DNA of 9,241 bases from JAENVT01 sp031412355 (GTDB lineage: Bacteria; Actinomycetota; Acidimicrobiia; Acidimicrobiales; Ilumatobacteraceae): assembly GCA_031412355.1 (NCBI GenBank), contig JANOCR010000318.1:1-9241 (forward strand), in the 5' to 3' direction. A model generated the notes under the pieces. It searched no databases. It was not told where the DNA came from and saw nothing but the letters and a program-made list of their open reading frames with translations. Shown in pieces: positions 1-6,382 of this stretch (position 1 is the first letter of the stretch; each line of letters opens with the position of its first letter). Position numbers and translations under genes: made by a program.

Positions 1-660
1 GCGCGACCCGATGTGAAGACTCGTGCCAAGTTCTGGAATGCGCGCCAGCCGACCCTGGTCACCTACGCCCTCATCGGTATCAACATCGCCGTGTACATGT
101 GGACCGCCACCTCCAGACAAAGCGAGCAGGACCTCGCTGTGGCAAAGTTCTTCCTCGAGCAAGGCGAGTACTACCGGCTGGTGACATCAGGCTTCTTGCA
201 CTTCAGCGTGCTGCACGTCGGCCTCAACATGCTGCTGTTGTTCCAACTCGGCCAGCTCCTCGAACCGGCCATCGGGCGCGTGCGATTCGCGTTGTTGTAC
301 TTCGCCAGCCTGCTCGCGGGTTCGTTCGGCGCAGTCCTGGTGCAGCCGAACGGCCTCACTGGAGGCGCGTCCGGCGCCGTCTTCGGGTTGATGGCCGCTG
401 CGGCAATAGGGCTCCACCGGCGCGGCGTAAACGTCTTCCAAACCGGGATCGGCACGGTCCTGATCATCAACCTGGTGATCACCTTCACCGTTCCCAACAT
501 CTCCATCGGTGGCCACCTCGGCGGCGCTGTCGGCGGGGCGATCTGCGGGTACGTGATCTTGGCCCCAGGCCACGCGGCATTGCCGAAATGGGCGTCATAC
601 GCCGCGCCCCTCGCGATCGTGCTGGTCGCCGTCGTCGGCAGCGTGGTGATCGCCGCCTGA
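1..660 (+). CDS. Rhomboid family intramembrane serine protease, 5' end outside the window
   Basis: Rhomboids are polytopic membrane proteases that cut substrate helices inside the bilayer with a Ser-His dyad. Counting from the GTG at 13, an HxxxN motif (H68, N72) lies in the second helix, GASG carries the nucleophile S120, and GGHLGGAVGG carries H168 in the sixth helix. The run YYRLVTSGFLH before the second helix is also typical. About seven hydrophobic segments are visible (roughly 14-31, 62-82, 90-110, 118-135, 142-160, 164-184, 196-214), so there is an extra C-terminal helix beyond the six-helix core. The frame stays open to base 1 (A-R-P-D before the GTG), the GTG lacks a convincing ribosome binding site, and many actinobacterial relatives carry an N-terminal Cys-rich zinc-ribbon segment. 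I therefore infer that the true start lies to the left and that 13 is an internal codon. The substrate is unknown. Confidence 0.93.
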   Translation, partial: ARPDVKTRAKFWNARQPTLVTYALIGINIAVYMWTATSRQSEQDLAVAKFFLEQGEYYRLVTSGFLHFSVLHVGLNMLLLFQLGQLLEPAIGRVRFALLYFASLLAGSFGAVLVQPNGLTGGASGAVFGLMAAAAIGLHRRGVNVFQTGIGTVLIINLVITFTVPNISIGGHLGGAVGGAICGYVILAPGHAALPKWASYAAPLAIVLVAVVGSVVIAA

Positions 661-696
661 CGACACCATCCGGGTAACCGTGCAACACCCTTTTGC

Positions 697-702
697 GATG
701 AT
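697..702 (+). promoter_or_regulatory. Putative -10 box for a leaderless small gene
   Basis: GATGAT ends 6 nt before the ATG at 709, with A at position 2 and T at position 6 as in actinobacterial -10 boxes (TANNNT). No TTG-like -35 is seen at 17-18 nt upstream and no Shine-Dalgarno motif fits. The call rests on position and on the same arrangement at other starts in this window. Confidence 0.4.
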
Positions 703-708
703 GCAGCT

Positions 709-915
709 ATGACGAAGCGTCAGGCCGAAAGTGCCACCCCCGAGCAGCTCACACTGCTGGCAGTCTCCGATCTGCCCATCCAATTCCGGCTCGATCAGCG
801 AACCCGCGAACGCGGACTCGCCCACATTGCGGCGATCCGCCGCCAACTCGCCGCCAAGGCCTCCGGCGGCTTGGTCGCGACCAGCGACTACGACACTCAC
901 CACCAGGCAGCATGA
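709..915 (+). CDS. Small uncharacterised protein, 68 aa
   Basis: I do not recognise this protein. It begins with ATG and is charged and soluble-looking, with no signal peptide, membrane segment or Cys motif. A central stretch (about residues 24-50: PIQFRLDQRTRERGLAHI, then AAIRRQLAAK) is rich in Arg and Leu and probably helical. The tail from residue 51 is Gly/Ala/Ser/Thr/His-rich and probably disordered. It starts 48 nt after the rhomboid stop with its own -10-like hexamer and ends 10 nt before the stop of the convergent oxidoreductase gene. Third positions are mostly G/C and the opposite-strand gene ends before it, so it is not a shadow of a neighbour. A real small gene is likely but unproven; a DNA- or protein-binding role would be guesswork. 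Confidence 0.65.
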   Translation: MTKRQAESATPEQLTLLAVSDLPIQFRLDQRTRERGLAHIAAIRRQLAAKASGGLVATSDYDTHHQAA

Positions 916-925
916 GCCGGCCCGT

Positions 926-1909
926 TCAGGCTGCGTTGGGTGCCAGCGATGTCACGGCATCCCAGTGCTTCAAGTCGGGGTCAAGCGGCAAGATCGCCAG
1001 CGAGGTCGTGGTGACACCGTTGTCGAAGTACGACTGGATCGCGGCACGGCACGCGGCAGGCGAGCCGTGCACGACCAATTCGTCGACCAGGGTGTCGGGT
1101 ATCGCCGCCAACGCCGCTTTGCGGTCGCCCGACTGCCAGGCGTCCCACATCGGCCGCAGTTGCTCGCCTCGGCCCAGCCAATCGTGGAACGCGGCATACA
1201 CAGGAACGTTCAAGTATGCGGCGATCGCGAACCGCGCGGCCTGACGCACAACGGCAGTGTTCTCGCTGGGGCACACGAAGATTCGACAGACGATCTCCCT
1301 GTCGTCGCCGCCCGCTTCATCGCGCACCACGCCGGCCACCTTGATCACATCGGTCGGCGACAGCCAGTTGATGATCGCTCCGTCGGCCTCTCGGGCGGCC
1401 AAGCGCAACATTCCCTCGCGCAACGCCGCTACCAGAATCGGGGGCTTGTGCTCGGGGCGCACCCCCAGCCGAAAGCCTTGCACTTCGAAGGTGTCGTATG
1501 TCTTCGAGACCTTCTCGCCCTCGAAGGCGTCGCGTAGGAATCGCACGACATCGCGCACCTTCTTGTACGGCTCCACGAAGGGAACACCGTTCCAACGCTC
1601 GACGATCACATTGCTGCTCGACCCGATCCCGATCGCAAACCGGCCCGGCGCAGCATCCGCCAGCGAAGCAACGCACTGAGCAAAACATGCCGGCGAGCGG
1701 GTGAAGGCCGGGATGATGGCCGTGCCGAGGCGAAGACGGGGCTCCCAGGCCGCCGCGAGCGCCAGCGGGGTGAACCCGTCGGCGCCATCGGATTCCGCCG
1801 ACCAGATGTCTGTGTAGCCGAGGTCTACGAGTTCGCTGAGCTTCTCGCGGTGGCTGTGCAACGGCCCCGGCAATGGCACCGTCAGGCCCGGTCTGATCGG
1901 AAGCGCCAT
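926..1909 (-). CDS. LLM-class (luciferase-like) flavin/F420-dependent oxidoreductase
   Basis: The 327-aa product is a TIM-barrel enzyme of the luciferase-like monooxygenase superfamily. In actinobacteria such proteins mostly use coenzyme F420, less often FMN, for hydride transfer to an unidentified substrate. Family hallmarks in order are an N-terminal strand (PIRPGLTVPLPG, 4-15), GYTDIWSAESDGADGFTPLALAA (31-53) with the barrel-face acidic residues, LRLGTAIIPAFTRSP (59-73), the cofactor-phosphate region GRFAIGIGSSSNVIVERWNG (89-108), and LAAREADGAIINWLSP (170-185) near the end of the barrel. Length is normal. The start was placed at 1909 because AAAGGAG (1917-1923) sits 7 nt upstream and homology-like sequence begins there; the open frame extends to 2032 but those 41 residues are Arg/Cys/Ser-rich and non-family. 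It is monocistronic, divergent from the histidine kinase and convergent with the 68-aa gene. F420 rather than FMN use is an inference from lineage. Confidence 0.9.
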   Translation of the reverse strand: MALPIRPGLTVPLPGPLHSHREKLSELVDLGYTDIWSAESDGADGFTPLALAAAWEPRLRLGTAIIPAFTRSPACFAQCVASLADAAPGRFAIGIGSSSNVIVERWNGVPFVEPYKKVRDVVRFLRDAFEGEKVSKTYDTFEVQGFRLGVRPEHKPPILVAALREGMLRLAAREADGAIINWLSPTDVIKVAGVVRDEAGGDDREIVCRIFVCPSENTAVVRQAARFAIAAYLNVPVYAAFHDWLGRGEQLRPMWDAWQSGDRKAALAAIPDTLVDELVVHGSPAACRAAIQSYFDNGVTTTSLAILPLDPDLKHWDAVTSLAPNAA

Positions 1910-1916
1910 GTCGTGT

Positions 1917-1923
1917 CTCCTTT
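1917..1923 (-). promoter_or_regulatory. Strong ribosome binding site of the oxidoreductase gene
   Basis: Read on the minus strand this is AAAGGAG, 7 nt before the ATG at 1909. It decides the start codon. It is also the clearest Shine-Dalgarno motif in the window, in contrast to the apparently leaderless neighbouring starts. Confidence 0.75.
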
Positions 1924-1951
1924 GTCTTTCAGCGTCGTCAGAATGCGAGCG

Positions 1952-1974
1952 CCGGCTCGACACCGGCGAGCCGG
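1952..1974. repeat. Inverted repeat in the divergent oxidoreductase/kinase intergenic region
   Basis: CCGGCTCG (1952-1959) and CGAGCCGG (1967-1974) form a perfect 8-bp inverted repeat around a 7-nt centre. It lies 43 bp upstream of the oxidoreductase ATG and about 100 bp upstream of the kinase GTG. It could be a regulator operator or, on the oxidoreductase transcript, a leader hairpin. A perfect -35-like TTGACA follows at 1981-1986 on the plus strand, but no good -10 lies at normal spacing after it. A second small symmetric site, GCACC-AA-GGTGC, is at 2026-2037. Function is inferred from position only. Confidence 0.45.
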
Positions 1975-2039
1975 TACAGATTGACATAGCCCGCCCCCTC
2001 CCCCGACAACGATCGCAGGGTCGTAGCACCAAGGTGCCG

Positions 2040-2068
2040 TTGCTGATGTCCTACCGGCGTGACAAGAT
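2040..2068 (+). promoter_or_regulatory. Putative promoter of the two-component operon
   Basis: TTGCTG (2040-2045) is followed after 17 nt by CAAGAT (2063-2068), and the GTG start of the kinase begins 6 nt later. Spacing suits a sigma-70-type promoter whose transcript starts at or next to the GTG. No Shine-Dalgarno motif precedes this GTG, which supports leaderless translation. Confidence 0.5.
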
Positions 2069-2074
2069 GCGCGC

Positions 2075-3484
2075 GTGAGCACACACGTCGCGGATGAGCC
2101 GCGCACGGGCTCGGCGGCGCCTCTGCAGACAACGGTGTTCGAAACCGATGCCCAGCTGAAGAAACACCTCGACCGCACCCCCGCGTCGATCAAGCAACTG
2201 ATCATCCGCTTCAGCATCGGCGCGGTTGCAGCGCTCACACTGGTCAGCATGTTCACCGCGTTCGCCAGTCGCCGAATCGGCACCGAACAGGCGATTGCAG
2301 AGGCGCGAAAGGTCACCACGACCATTGCCAAAGGCGTCATCGAAACCAATGCGGACGACAAGTTGATCGCCGGCGACCCAGCAGAGCTTGCTCGCTTCGA
2401 CCGAATCGTGAGATCGCCGGCGGTGCTCAGCGGCTCGTTGATCCGGGTGAAGTTGTGGACAGCGTCCGGGAAGATCTTCTACTCCGACGAGCCAAAGCTG
2501 GTCGGCCAGGTCTTTGCTCTCGACGACGACAAGTCCGAGATGTTCGCCACCAACGACACCGAACCCAAGGCCGAGGTCAGCGACCTCTCCGCGCCGGAGA
2601 ACGCCTTCGAGACCGACAACAAGTTGCTCGAGGTGTACCAACTGACCCAGACCATGCAGGGCACGCCGGTGATCTTCGAGGCGTACTTCCGCTACAGCGG
2701 GGTCACCAGCGTTGGGCGCGACCTGTGGAAGCAATTCGCTCCTATCGCCATCGGCTCGTTGATCGCGCTCGAGTTGATCCAGGTCCCCATCTTCATCACC
2801 CTTGCCCGGCGGCTGCGGGCCGCACAACTGCAGCGCGAGCGCTTGTTGCGGCATGCAATCCAAGCGTCGGAGGCCGAACGTCGTCGCATCGCCAGCGATC
2901 TGCACGACGGTGTGGTGCAAGAGCTCATCGGAGTATCCCTGAGCCTCGCCGCGGCGAGCCGCAGTGACACCATCGAGGCACCGAAGATGGGTGAAGCATC
3001 GGCCAGCATCCGCAGCAGCATCAAATCGTTGCGATCGTTGCTCGTTGAGATCTACCCGCCGAACCTGCACGAGGAAGGGCTCGAGTTCGCCCTCGGCGAC
3101 CTGCTGGTCGGTGTCTCCAACCGCGGCATTGCGGTGAAGCTGGATGTCGATCTCGCCAAAGCCGAACTATCCGCCGATACCGTCGGCCTCATGTACCGAA
3201 GTGCACAAGAGGCGCTTCGCAACGTCGTCAGTCATTCCGGTGCCGACAGCGTTCGCGTGGTCGCTCGGGTGACCGGCGCCGAGGCGCGCGTGATGGTCGA
3301 CGACAACGGCCGTGGTTTCACACCGGGACAGATCGAGGGCAAGACCGGTGACGGTCACTTCGGTTTGCGCGCTCTTGCCGGATTGATCGCCGAGGCCGGC
3401 GGCAAGCTGTCAGTGCTGTCTGCGCCCGGCGCGGGCACTCGGTTCGAGGTCCGGTTGCCCGTGCAGACCGGTGAGCCATTGTGA
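2075..3484 (+). CDS. NarL-type sensor histidine kinase (HisKA_3 class), two transmembrane helices
   Basis: This 469-aa membrane kinase should autophosphorylate on His in response to an extracytoplasmic signal and pass the phosphate to the regulator encoded next. Order of parts: a cytoplasmic N-terminus (1-43), TM1 (about 44-63), an extracytoplasmic domain (about 65-218), TM2 (about 222-245), a short linker helix, then the dimerisation/phosphoacceptor segment EAERRRIASDLHDGVVQELIG with H277. The HATPase domain follows, with an N box (EALRNVVSHSGA, N383), a G1 box (DDNGRGF, D409-F415) and a G2 region (GHFGLRAL, 427-434). The sensor domain contains a VKLWTASGKIFYSDEPKLVGQ stretch reminiscent of a Cache/PAS-like fold; its ligand is unknown. 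The start is GTG, 6 nt after a -10-like box. Its TGA overlaps the regulator's GTG by 4 nt, indicating translational coupling. Confidence 0.93.
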   Translation: MSTHVADEPRTGSAAPLQTTVFETDAQLKKHLDRTPASIKQLIIRFSIGAVAALTLVSMFTAFASRRIGTEQAIAEARKVTTTIAKGVIETNADDKLIAGDPAELARFDRIVRSPAVLSGSLIRVKLWTASGKIFYSDEPKLVGQVFALDDDKSEMFATNDTEPKAEVSDLSAPENAFETDNKLLEVYQLTQTMQGTPVIFEAYFRYSGVTSVGRDLWKQFAPIAIGSLIALELIQVPIFITLARRLRAAQLQRERLLRHAIQASEAERRRIASDLHDGVVQELIGVSLSLAAASRSDTIEAPKMGEASASIRSSIKSLRSLLVEIYPPNLHEEGLEFALGDLLVGVSNRGIAVKLDVDLAKAELSADTVGLMYRSAQEALRNVVSHSGADSVRVVARVTGAEARVMVDDNGRGFTPGQIEGKTGDGHFGLRALAGLIAEAGGKLSVLSAPGAGTRFEVRLPVQTGEPL

Positions 3485-4098
3485 TCCGGCTTGCGGTCGT
3501 CGACGATCATGTGATCGTTCGCAACGGCCTCGAGCAGCTGCTGGCCACCACCGACGACATCGAACTGGTTGGCATGGCCTCGAACGGCCTCGAGGCCCTC
3601 GACCTGGTGGCCGAACTGCAGCCCGATGTGGTGCTGATGGATCTGTCGATGCCCGAGATGGACGGGGTCGAGGCCACCAAGCGGATCGTCGCCGAGCACC
3701 CCACGGTGCGCGTGCTAGTGCTGACATCGTTCAGCGATCAGACCCGCATCATGGATGCACTACGTGCCGGGGCGGAGGGCTACCTGCTGAAGCACTCCGA
3801 ACCCGACGAGATCGCCGCGGCGATTCGAGCGGTCTACGAGGGCGGATCACCGCTGGATCCAAAAGCAGCGCGGGTGCTGCTGGACTCGCGACGCACCTCG
3901 GCCGACTCTGACACGCTCACCGATCGCGAGCGCGAGGTGTTGCTGCTCGTACGCGGCGGTCTGGCGAACAAACAGATCGCCCGCCAACTCGGCATCAGCG
4001 AGCGCACGGTGAAGGCTCACTTGACCAACGTCTTCCAGCGGCTCGGTGTCACCGATCGCACACAGGCAGCCCTGTGGGCCAGCGAACATCTCGCCTGA
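3481..4098 (+). CDS. NarL/LuxR-family response regulator
   Basis: The 205-aa cytoplasmic transcription regulator has a receiver domain (about 1-118) and a LuxR-type helix-turn-helix (about 145-203). The receiver shows the acidic pair D8-D9, the phosphoacceptor D54 in LMDLSMPEMDG, the switch Thr T82 and K104 in YLLKHS. The C-terminal domain has LTDREREVLLLVRGGLANKQIARQLGISERTVKAHLTNVFQRLGV, the canonical recognition-helix arrangement. GTG at 3481 overlaps the kinase stop (GTGA), and GGTGAG at 3470-3475 inside the kinase 3' end could serve as a ribosome binding site. The pair is very likely cognate. The regulated genes are not shown by the sequence; the flanking oxidoreductase and membrane-protein genes are candidates only by proximity. 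Confidence 0.95.
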   Translation: MIRLAVVDDHVIVRNGLEQLLATTDDIELVGMASNGLEALDLVAELQPDVVLMDLSMPEMDGVEATKRIVAEHPTVRVLVLTSFSDQTRIMDALRAGAEGYLLKHSEPDEIAAAIRAVYEGGSPLDPKAARVLLDSRRTSADSDTLTDREREVLLLVRGGLANKQIARQLGISERTVKAHLTNVFQRLGVTDRTQAALWASEHLA

Positions 4099-4122
4099 AC
4101 AGCGGCACCTGAAGATGCGTTA

Positions 4123-4137
4123 CTGACCGGAGGTCAG
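4123..4137. terminator. Short hairpin between convergent genes, possible bidirectional terminator
   Basis: CTGACC-GGA-GGTCAG is a perfect 6-bp stem with a 3-nt loop. It lies 24 nt past the regulator stop and overlaps the stop codon of the minus-strand gene. No T-tract follows on either strand, so it would be a non-canonical terminator or an mRNA 3'-end structure. Confidence 0.4.
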
Positions 4138-4832
4138 GGTGTACCCGGGTTGCCGCCATCGCCGCCCTTGCCGCTGTTTTCGCCGCTGCCACTCGACGAA
4201 TCAGACGTGTCGGGACCTGCGTTCGTCGTCGTCGTCGAGTCACCGTTGGTGGGCGAAATGGAGCTCGACGTATCGCTCGGATCATCGGCGATCGTGGTGC
4301 CCGGACCCGGATCGCTCGACGGATCGGCCGCGATGGTCGTGCCAGTCGCCGGCGTCTTGCCGCTTCCAGAGCCGTTGTCGGCGACCGGGATGCCCGGGAC
4401 CTCCCCAGATGAGGAGTCCGAGGGAGCTGTCTGATCTGTGATCGATGGCTGGGTAGTGTCGACAACCGTCTCTATCGCCGCGGTTTCAAGCCCCTCGGTA
4501 GATTCGGTAGATCTAGAGCCGTGTTCGGTCGTTACAGGCGTATCGACTCTCGGATTTTCCCACACTGATCGCGTGGTCGGCGCGCCGAGCGAGGGAAAGA
4601 GCGTCTCACGCACTGTCCACGCCCCAGCAGTGCCTCCGACAGCCGTGCAGCAGTACAACAACCAGCCGACCAACGCCTTGGTGCGACGCCGGGTGCGGCG
4701 CGGGGCGTCGGCGCCGCGCAACACGCTGCGAATGGAGACGCGATCACCGACGCGACCAGACGAGCCCTTGATCATCGGTTGAAGCCCGGCACCGCTGCCG
4801 TGGCCCCGTTCGAGCCAGTCCTGATCGCCCAC
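4134..4832 (-). CDS. Single-pass membrane protein with Ser/Thr/Gly/Asp-rich extracytoplasmic tail
   Basis: I do not recognise a family. From a GTG at 4832 the product is 232 aa: a cytoplasmic segment (1-52) ending in a strongly basic cluster (RRTRRRTK, 45-52), one hydrophobic helix (about 53-74, LVGWLLYCCTAVGG at its core), then about 155 residues of low complexity rich in Thr, Ser, Asp, Gly and Pro. By the positive-inside rule the tail faces outward. No lipobox, LPXTG motif or recognisable enzymatic domain is visible. Within the tail a 14-residue unit beginning GTTIA(A/D)DPS occurs twice in tandem (164-191). The GTG at 4832 is preferred over the ATG at 4775 (213 aa) because the intervening codons look coding (high GC3) and a -10-like hexamer precedes it by 7 nt; the frame is open further to 5063, but that part overlaps the amidase and is probably chance. 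A cell-wall-spanning or glycosylated surface protein is an inference. Confidence 0.7.
   Translation of the reverse strand: MGDQDWLERGHGSGAGLQPMIKGSSGRVGDRVSIRSVLRGADAPRRTRRRTKALVGWLLYCCTAVGGTAGAWTVRETLFPSLGAPTTRSVWENPRVDTPVTTEHGSRSTESTEGLETAAIETVVDTTQPSITDQTAPSDSSSGEVPGIPVADNGSGSGKTPATGTTIAADPSSDPGPGTTIADDPSDTSSSISPTNGDSTTTTNAGPDTSDSSSGSGENSGKGGDGGNPGTP
4260..4343 (-). repeat. Two tandem 42-bp units encoding a 14-residue repeat
   Basis: Residues 164-177 and 178-191 of the membrane protein both begin GTTIA(A/D)DPS. At DNA level the most similar parts (4279-4301 and 4321-4343) are offset by exactly 42 bp but differ at several bases, so this is an old in-frame duplication rather than a recent slippage event. 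Confidence 0.6.
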
Positions 4833-4839
4833 GTCGTTC

Positions 4840-4869
4840 AGTGTGATGCTGGTTCGGCGCGATAAACAA
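4840..4869 (-). promoter_or_regulatory. Putative promoter of the Ser/Thr-rich membrane protein gene
   Basis: On the minus strand TTGTTT (4869-4864) and CACACT (4845-4840) are separated by 18 nt, and the GTG at 4832 starts 7 nt after the -10-like box. The match is moderate. The 140-bp divergent region 4833-4972 also holds a small palindrome (TAGTACGACTA, 4881-4891) and two GCAGGT copies 10 bp apart (from about 4892 and 4902). Confidence 0.35.
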
Positions 4870-4948
4870 CGGTACAAAGGTAGTACGACTAGCAGGTACT
4901 CGCAGGTCAGAGGCTGTCGAGCGTCACTCTGCGGCCACCGGCGCTCAT

Positions 4949-4965
4949 CGCCCGGGCGGTACAGT
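4949..4965 (+). promoter_or_regulatory. Leaderless -10 box of the amidase operon with adjoining palindrome
   Basis: TACAGT (4960-4965) is a good TANNNT -10 box ending 7 nt before the ATG at 4973. The perfect 10-bp palindrome CGCCCGGGCG (4949-4958) lies in the -35/-10 spacer, where a bound repressor would block RNA polymerase. No -35 consensus is visible, so the promoter may be weak or activator-dependent. The box is well supported by position; the operator role is inference. Confidence 0.5.
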
Positions 4966-4972
4966 GCCCGAC

Positions 4973-6382
4973 ATGGGGGAAACACCATGGCAGGGCGACG
5001 CGTGCTCGCTGGTCGAAGAGTTCCGACGCGGGCGGCGATCGCCGCTTGAGGAACTGCAGGCAACGTACGCGGCCATCGACAACAGTGGCCTCAACGCCTT
5101 CTGCTATCTGCCTCGTGACCAGGCCGAACGCGCTGCGGCTGCGGCCGATCTCGGCAAGCCGTTCGGTGGAGTGCCCATCGGCGTCAAAGAGCTCACCCAG
5201 GTTGCAAGCTGGCCCGACACCCACGCGTCGGTGCCGTTTGCCGACGACGTGGCCGGCTTCACCAGCGTGATGGTGCAACGAGTCCGGGACGTGGGTGGAG
5301 CCATTCTGGCCGGGCAAACCACGGCCAGCGAGTTCGGCGGGGTCAACCTGACGCGGTCGTTGCTGCACGGCACCACTCACAATCCGTGGCAGCACGGCCG
5401 TACTCCGGGAGGAAGTTCCGGAGGCACAGCCGCCGCAGTGGCCGGTGGTCTGGTCACGATCGCCACCGGCGGCGACGGCGGCGGGTCGATACGAATTCCG
5501 GCCGGGTTCACCGGTCTGGTCGGCTTGAAAGCAACGATCGGGCGCATCCCGCGCGGACCCCATGCCGAGTACGGCAACCTCACGGTCACCATCGGATGCC
5601 TGTCTCGGTCTGTGCGCGACACCGCTCGATGGTTCGACGTGTGCAACGGCTACGACGGCCGCGACCCATTGAGCCTGCCGCGCGTACAGGGCTGGGAGGA
5701 GGGCCTCGGCCGAAATCTCCACGCGCTGCGGGATGCACGCGTCGCCGTGGTCCCGACGTGGGGCAACGCAACCGTCTCGCCCGTCATGTGGGATCTGCTC
5801 GACGAGGCCGCCAATGCAATCGTCAGCGACAACCAGATGAGCCGTCGCGACGACATCGATACCAAGCTGCCCAACATGGGTGCAGCGTGGTCGATCAGCG
5901 GGATGATTGCCACTGAGGCCAAACTCGGCGACCGGTGGCCGGACTGCGCCGACCAACTCACACCGGAGATCCGCTACGCGATGCAGCAAACGCAGGGCAT
6001 GTACGGCTCGGAAGCCAGAGCCAAGATCGAACGTCGACGCATCGAACTCAACGAAGCAATGGCTCGCATCTTCGACCCTGTCGACGGCGTCGACTTCGTG
6101 ATCACAGCGTCGAACCCCGACGTCGCCTTCGACGCCGACGGACCGCTGCCCTCGGTGTTCGGCGGAGTCGATGCCGGCGCCAAGAACAACGGACGGTTGA
6201 CCTTCCCGGCCAACCTGTACGGCAACCCGGCGATCTCGATACCGGTCGGCACCCTCGATGGATTGCCCATCGGGCTGCAGATCGTCGGCCGTCACTACAG
6301 CGAAGAGTTGCTGCTCGACCTGGCGTTGTCGGTCGAGCGCTCCCGGCCGTGGCCGATGGTCGCGCCCGGTTCGCCACGGTGA
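4973..6382 (+). CDS. Amidase-signature family amidohydrolase
   Basis: The 469-aa product belongs to the amidase signature family, whose members hydrolyse carboxylic amides (or act as GatA-like amidotransferases) with a Ser-cisSer-Lys triad. Numbering from the ATG at 4973, the triad is K72 in GGVPIGVKEL, S148 in GRTPGGSSGGTAA, and nucleophile S172 in TGGDGGGSIRIPAGFTG, followed by the usual GLVGLKATIGRIPRGP. The nucleophile loop reads G-D-G-G-G-S where T-D-T/I-G-G-S is more common, so substrate-side residues differ while the triad is intact. Near the end, PANLYGNPAISIPVG and GLPIGLQIVGRHYSEELLL are standard. No signal peptide: cytoplasmic. ATG 4973 was chosen over the in-frame GTG at 4964, which lies inside the -10 box. 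The stop overlaps the transporter start by 4 nt. No gatB or gatC is seen nearby, so a free-standing amidase is more likely than GatA; the substrate cannot be read from the sequence. Confidence 0.93.
   Translation: MGETPWQGDACSLVEEFRRGRRSPLEELQATYAAIDNSGLNAFCYLPRDQAERAAAAADLGKPFGGVPIGVKELTQVASWPDTHASVPFADDVAGFTSVMVQRVRDVGGAILAGQTTASEFGGVNLTRSLLHGTTHNPWQHGRTPGGSSGGTAAAVAGGLVTIATGGDGGGSIRIPAGFTGLVGLKATIGRIPRGPHAEYGNLTVTIGCLSRSVRDTARWFDVCNGYDGRDPLSLPRVQGWEEGLGRNLHALRDARVAVVPTWGNATVSPVMWDLLDEAANAIVSDNQMSRRDDIDTKLPNMGAAWSISGMIATEAKLGDRWPDCADQLTPEIRYAMQQTQGMYGSEARAKIERRRIELNEAMARIFDPVDGVDFVITASNPDVAFDADGPLPSVFGGVDAGAKNNGRLTFPANLYGNPAISIPVGTLDGLPIGLQIVGRHYSEELLLDLALSVERSRPWPMVAPGSPR

Noticed and set aside
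731..1537. Long plus-strand open frame (268 codons) antisense to the oxidoreductase
   Set aside because: Its product is Arg/His/Pro-rich with no domain. The minus strand here encodes a complete luciferase-like protein with family motifs and a strong ribosome binding site, so this is a shadow of G+C-rich coding DNA.
1981..2010. Exact TTGACA as the main promoter of the two-component operon
   Set aside because: No -10 box with T at the last position lies at 16-19 nt spacing. The 2040-2068 pair is better placed relative to the GTG.
1910..2032. 41-residue N-terminal extension of the oxidoreductase frame
   Set aside because: It is Arg/Cys/Ser-rich and unlike the family, and the strong AAAGGAG lies inside it, 7 nt before the ATG at 1909.
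2051..3070. Minus-strand open frame (339 codons) opposite the histidine kinase
   Set aside because: The plus strand shows H, N and G boxes of a kinase. The antisense product is low in hydrophobic order and has no recognisable domain.
4833..5063. Further upstream extension of the Ser/Thr-rich membrane protein frame
   Set aside because: It would overlap the amidase start and promoter, has no clear start signal, and the residues are not signal- or domain-like.
5935..6378. N-terminal extension of the transporter frame into the amidase gene (148 codons)
   Set aside because: The extension is Arg/Pro-rich and non-membrane, in a different frame from the amidase motifs. The GTG at 6379 with the 4-nt overlap fits a normal MFS N-terminus.
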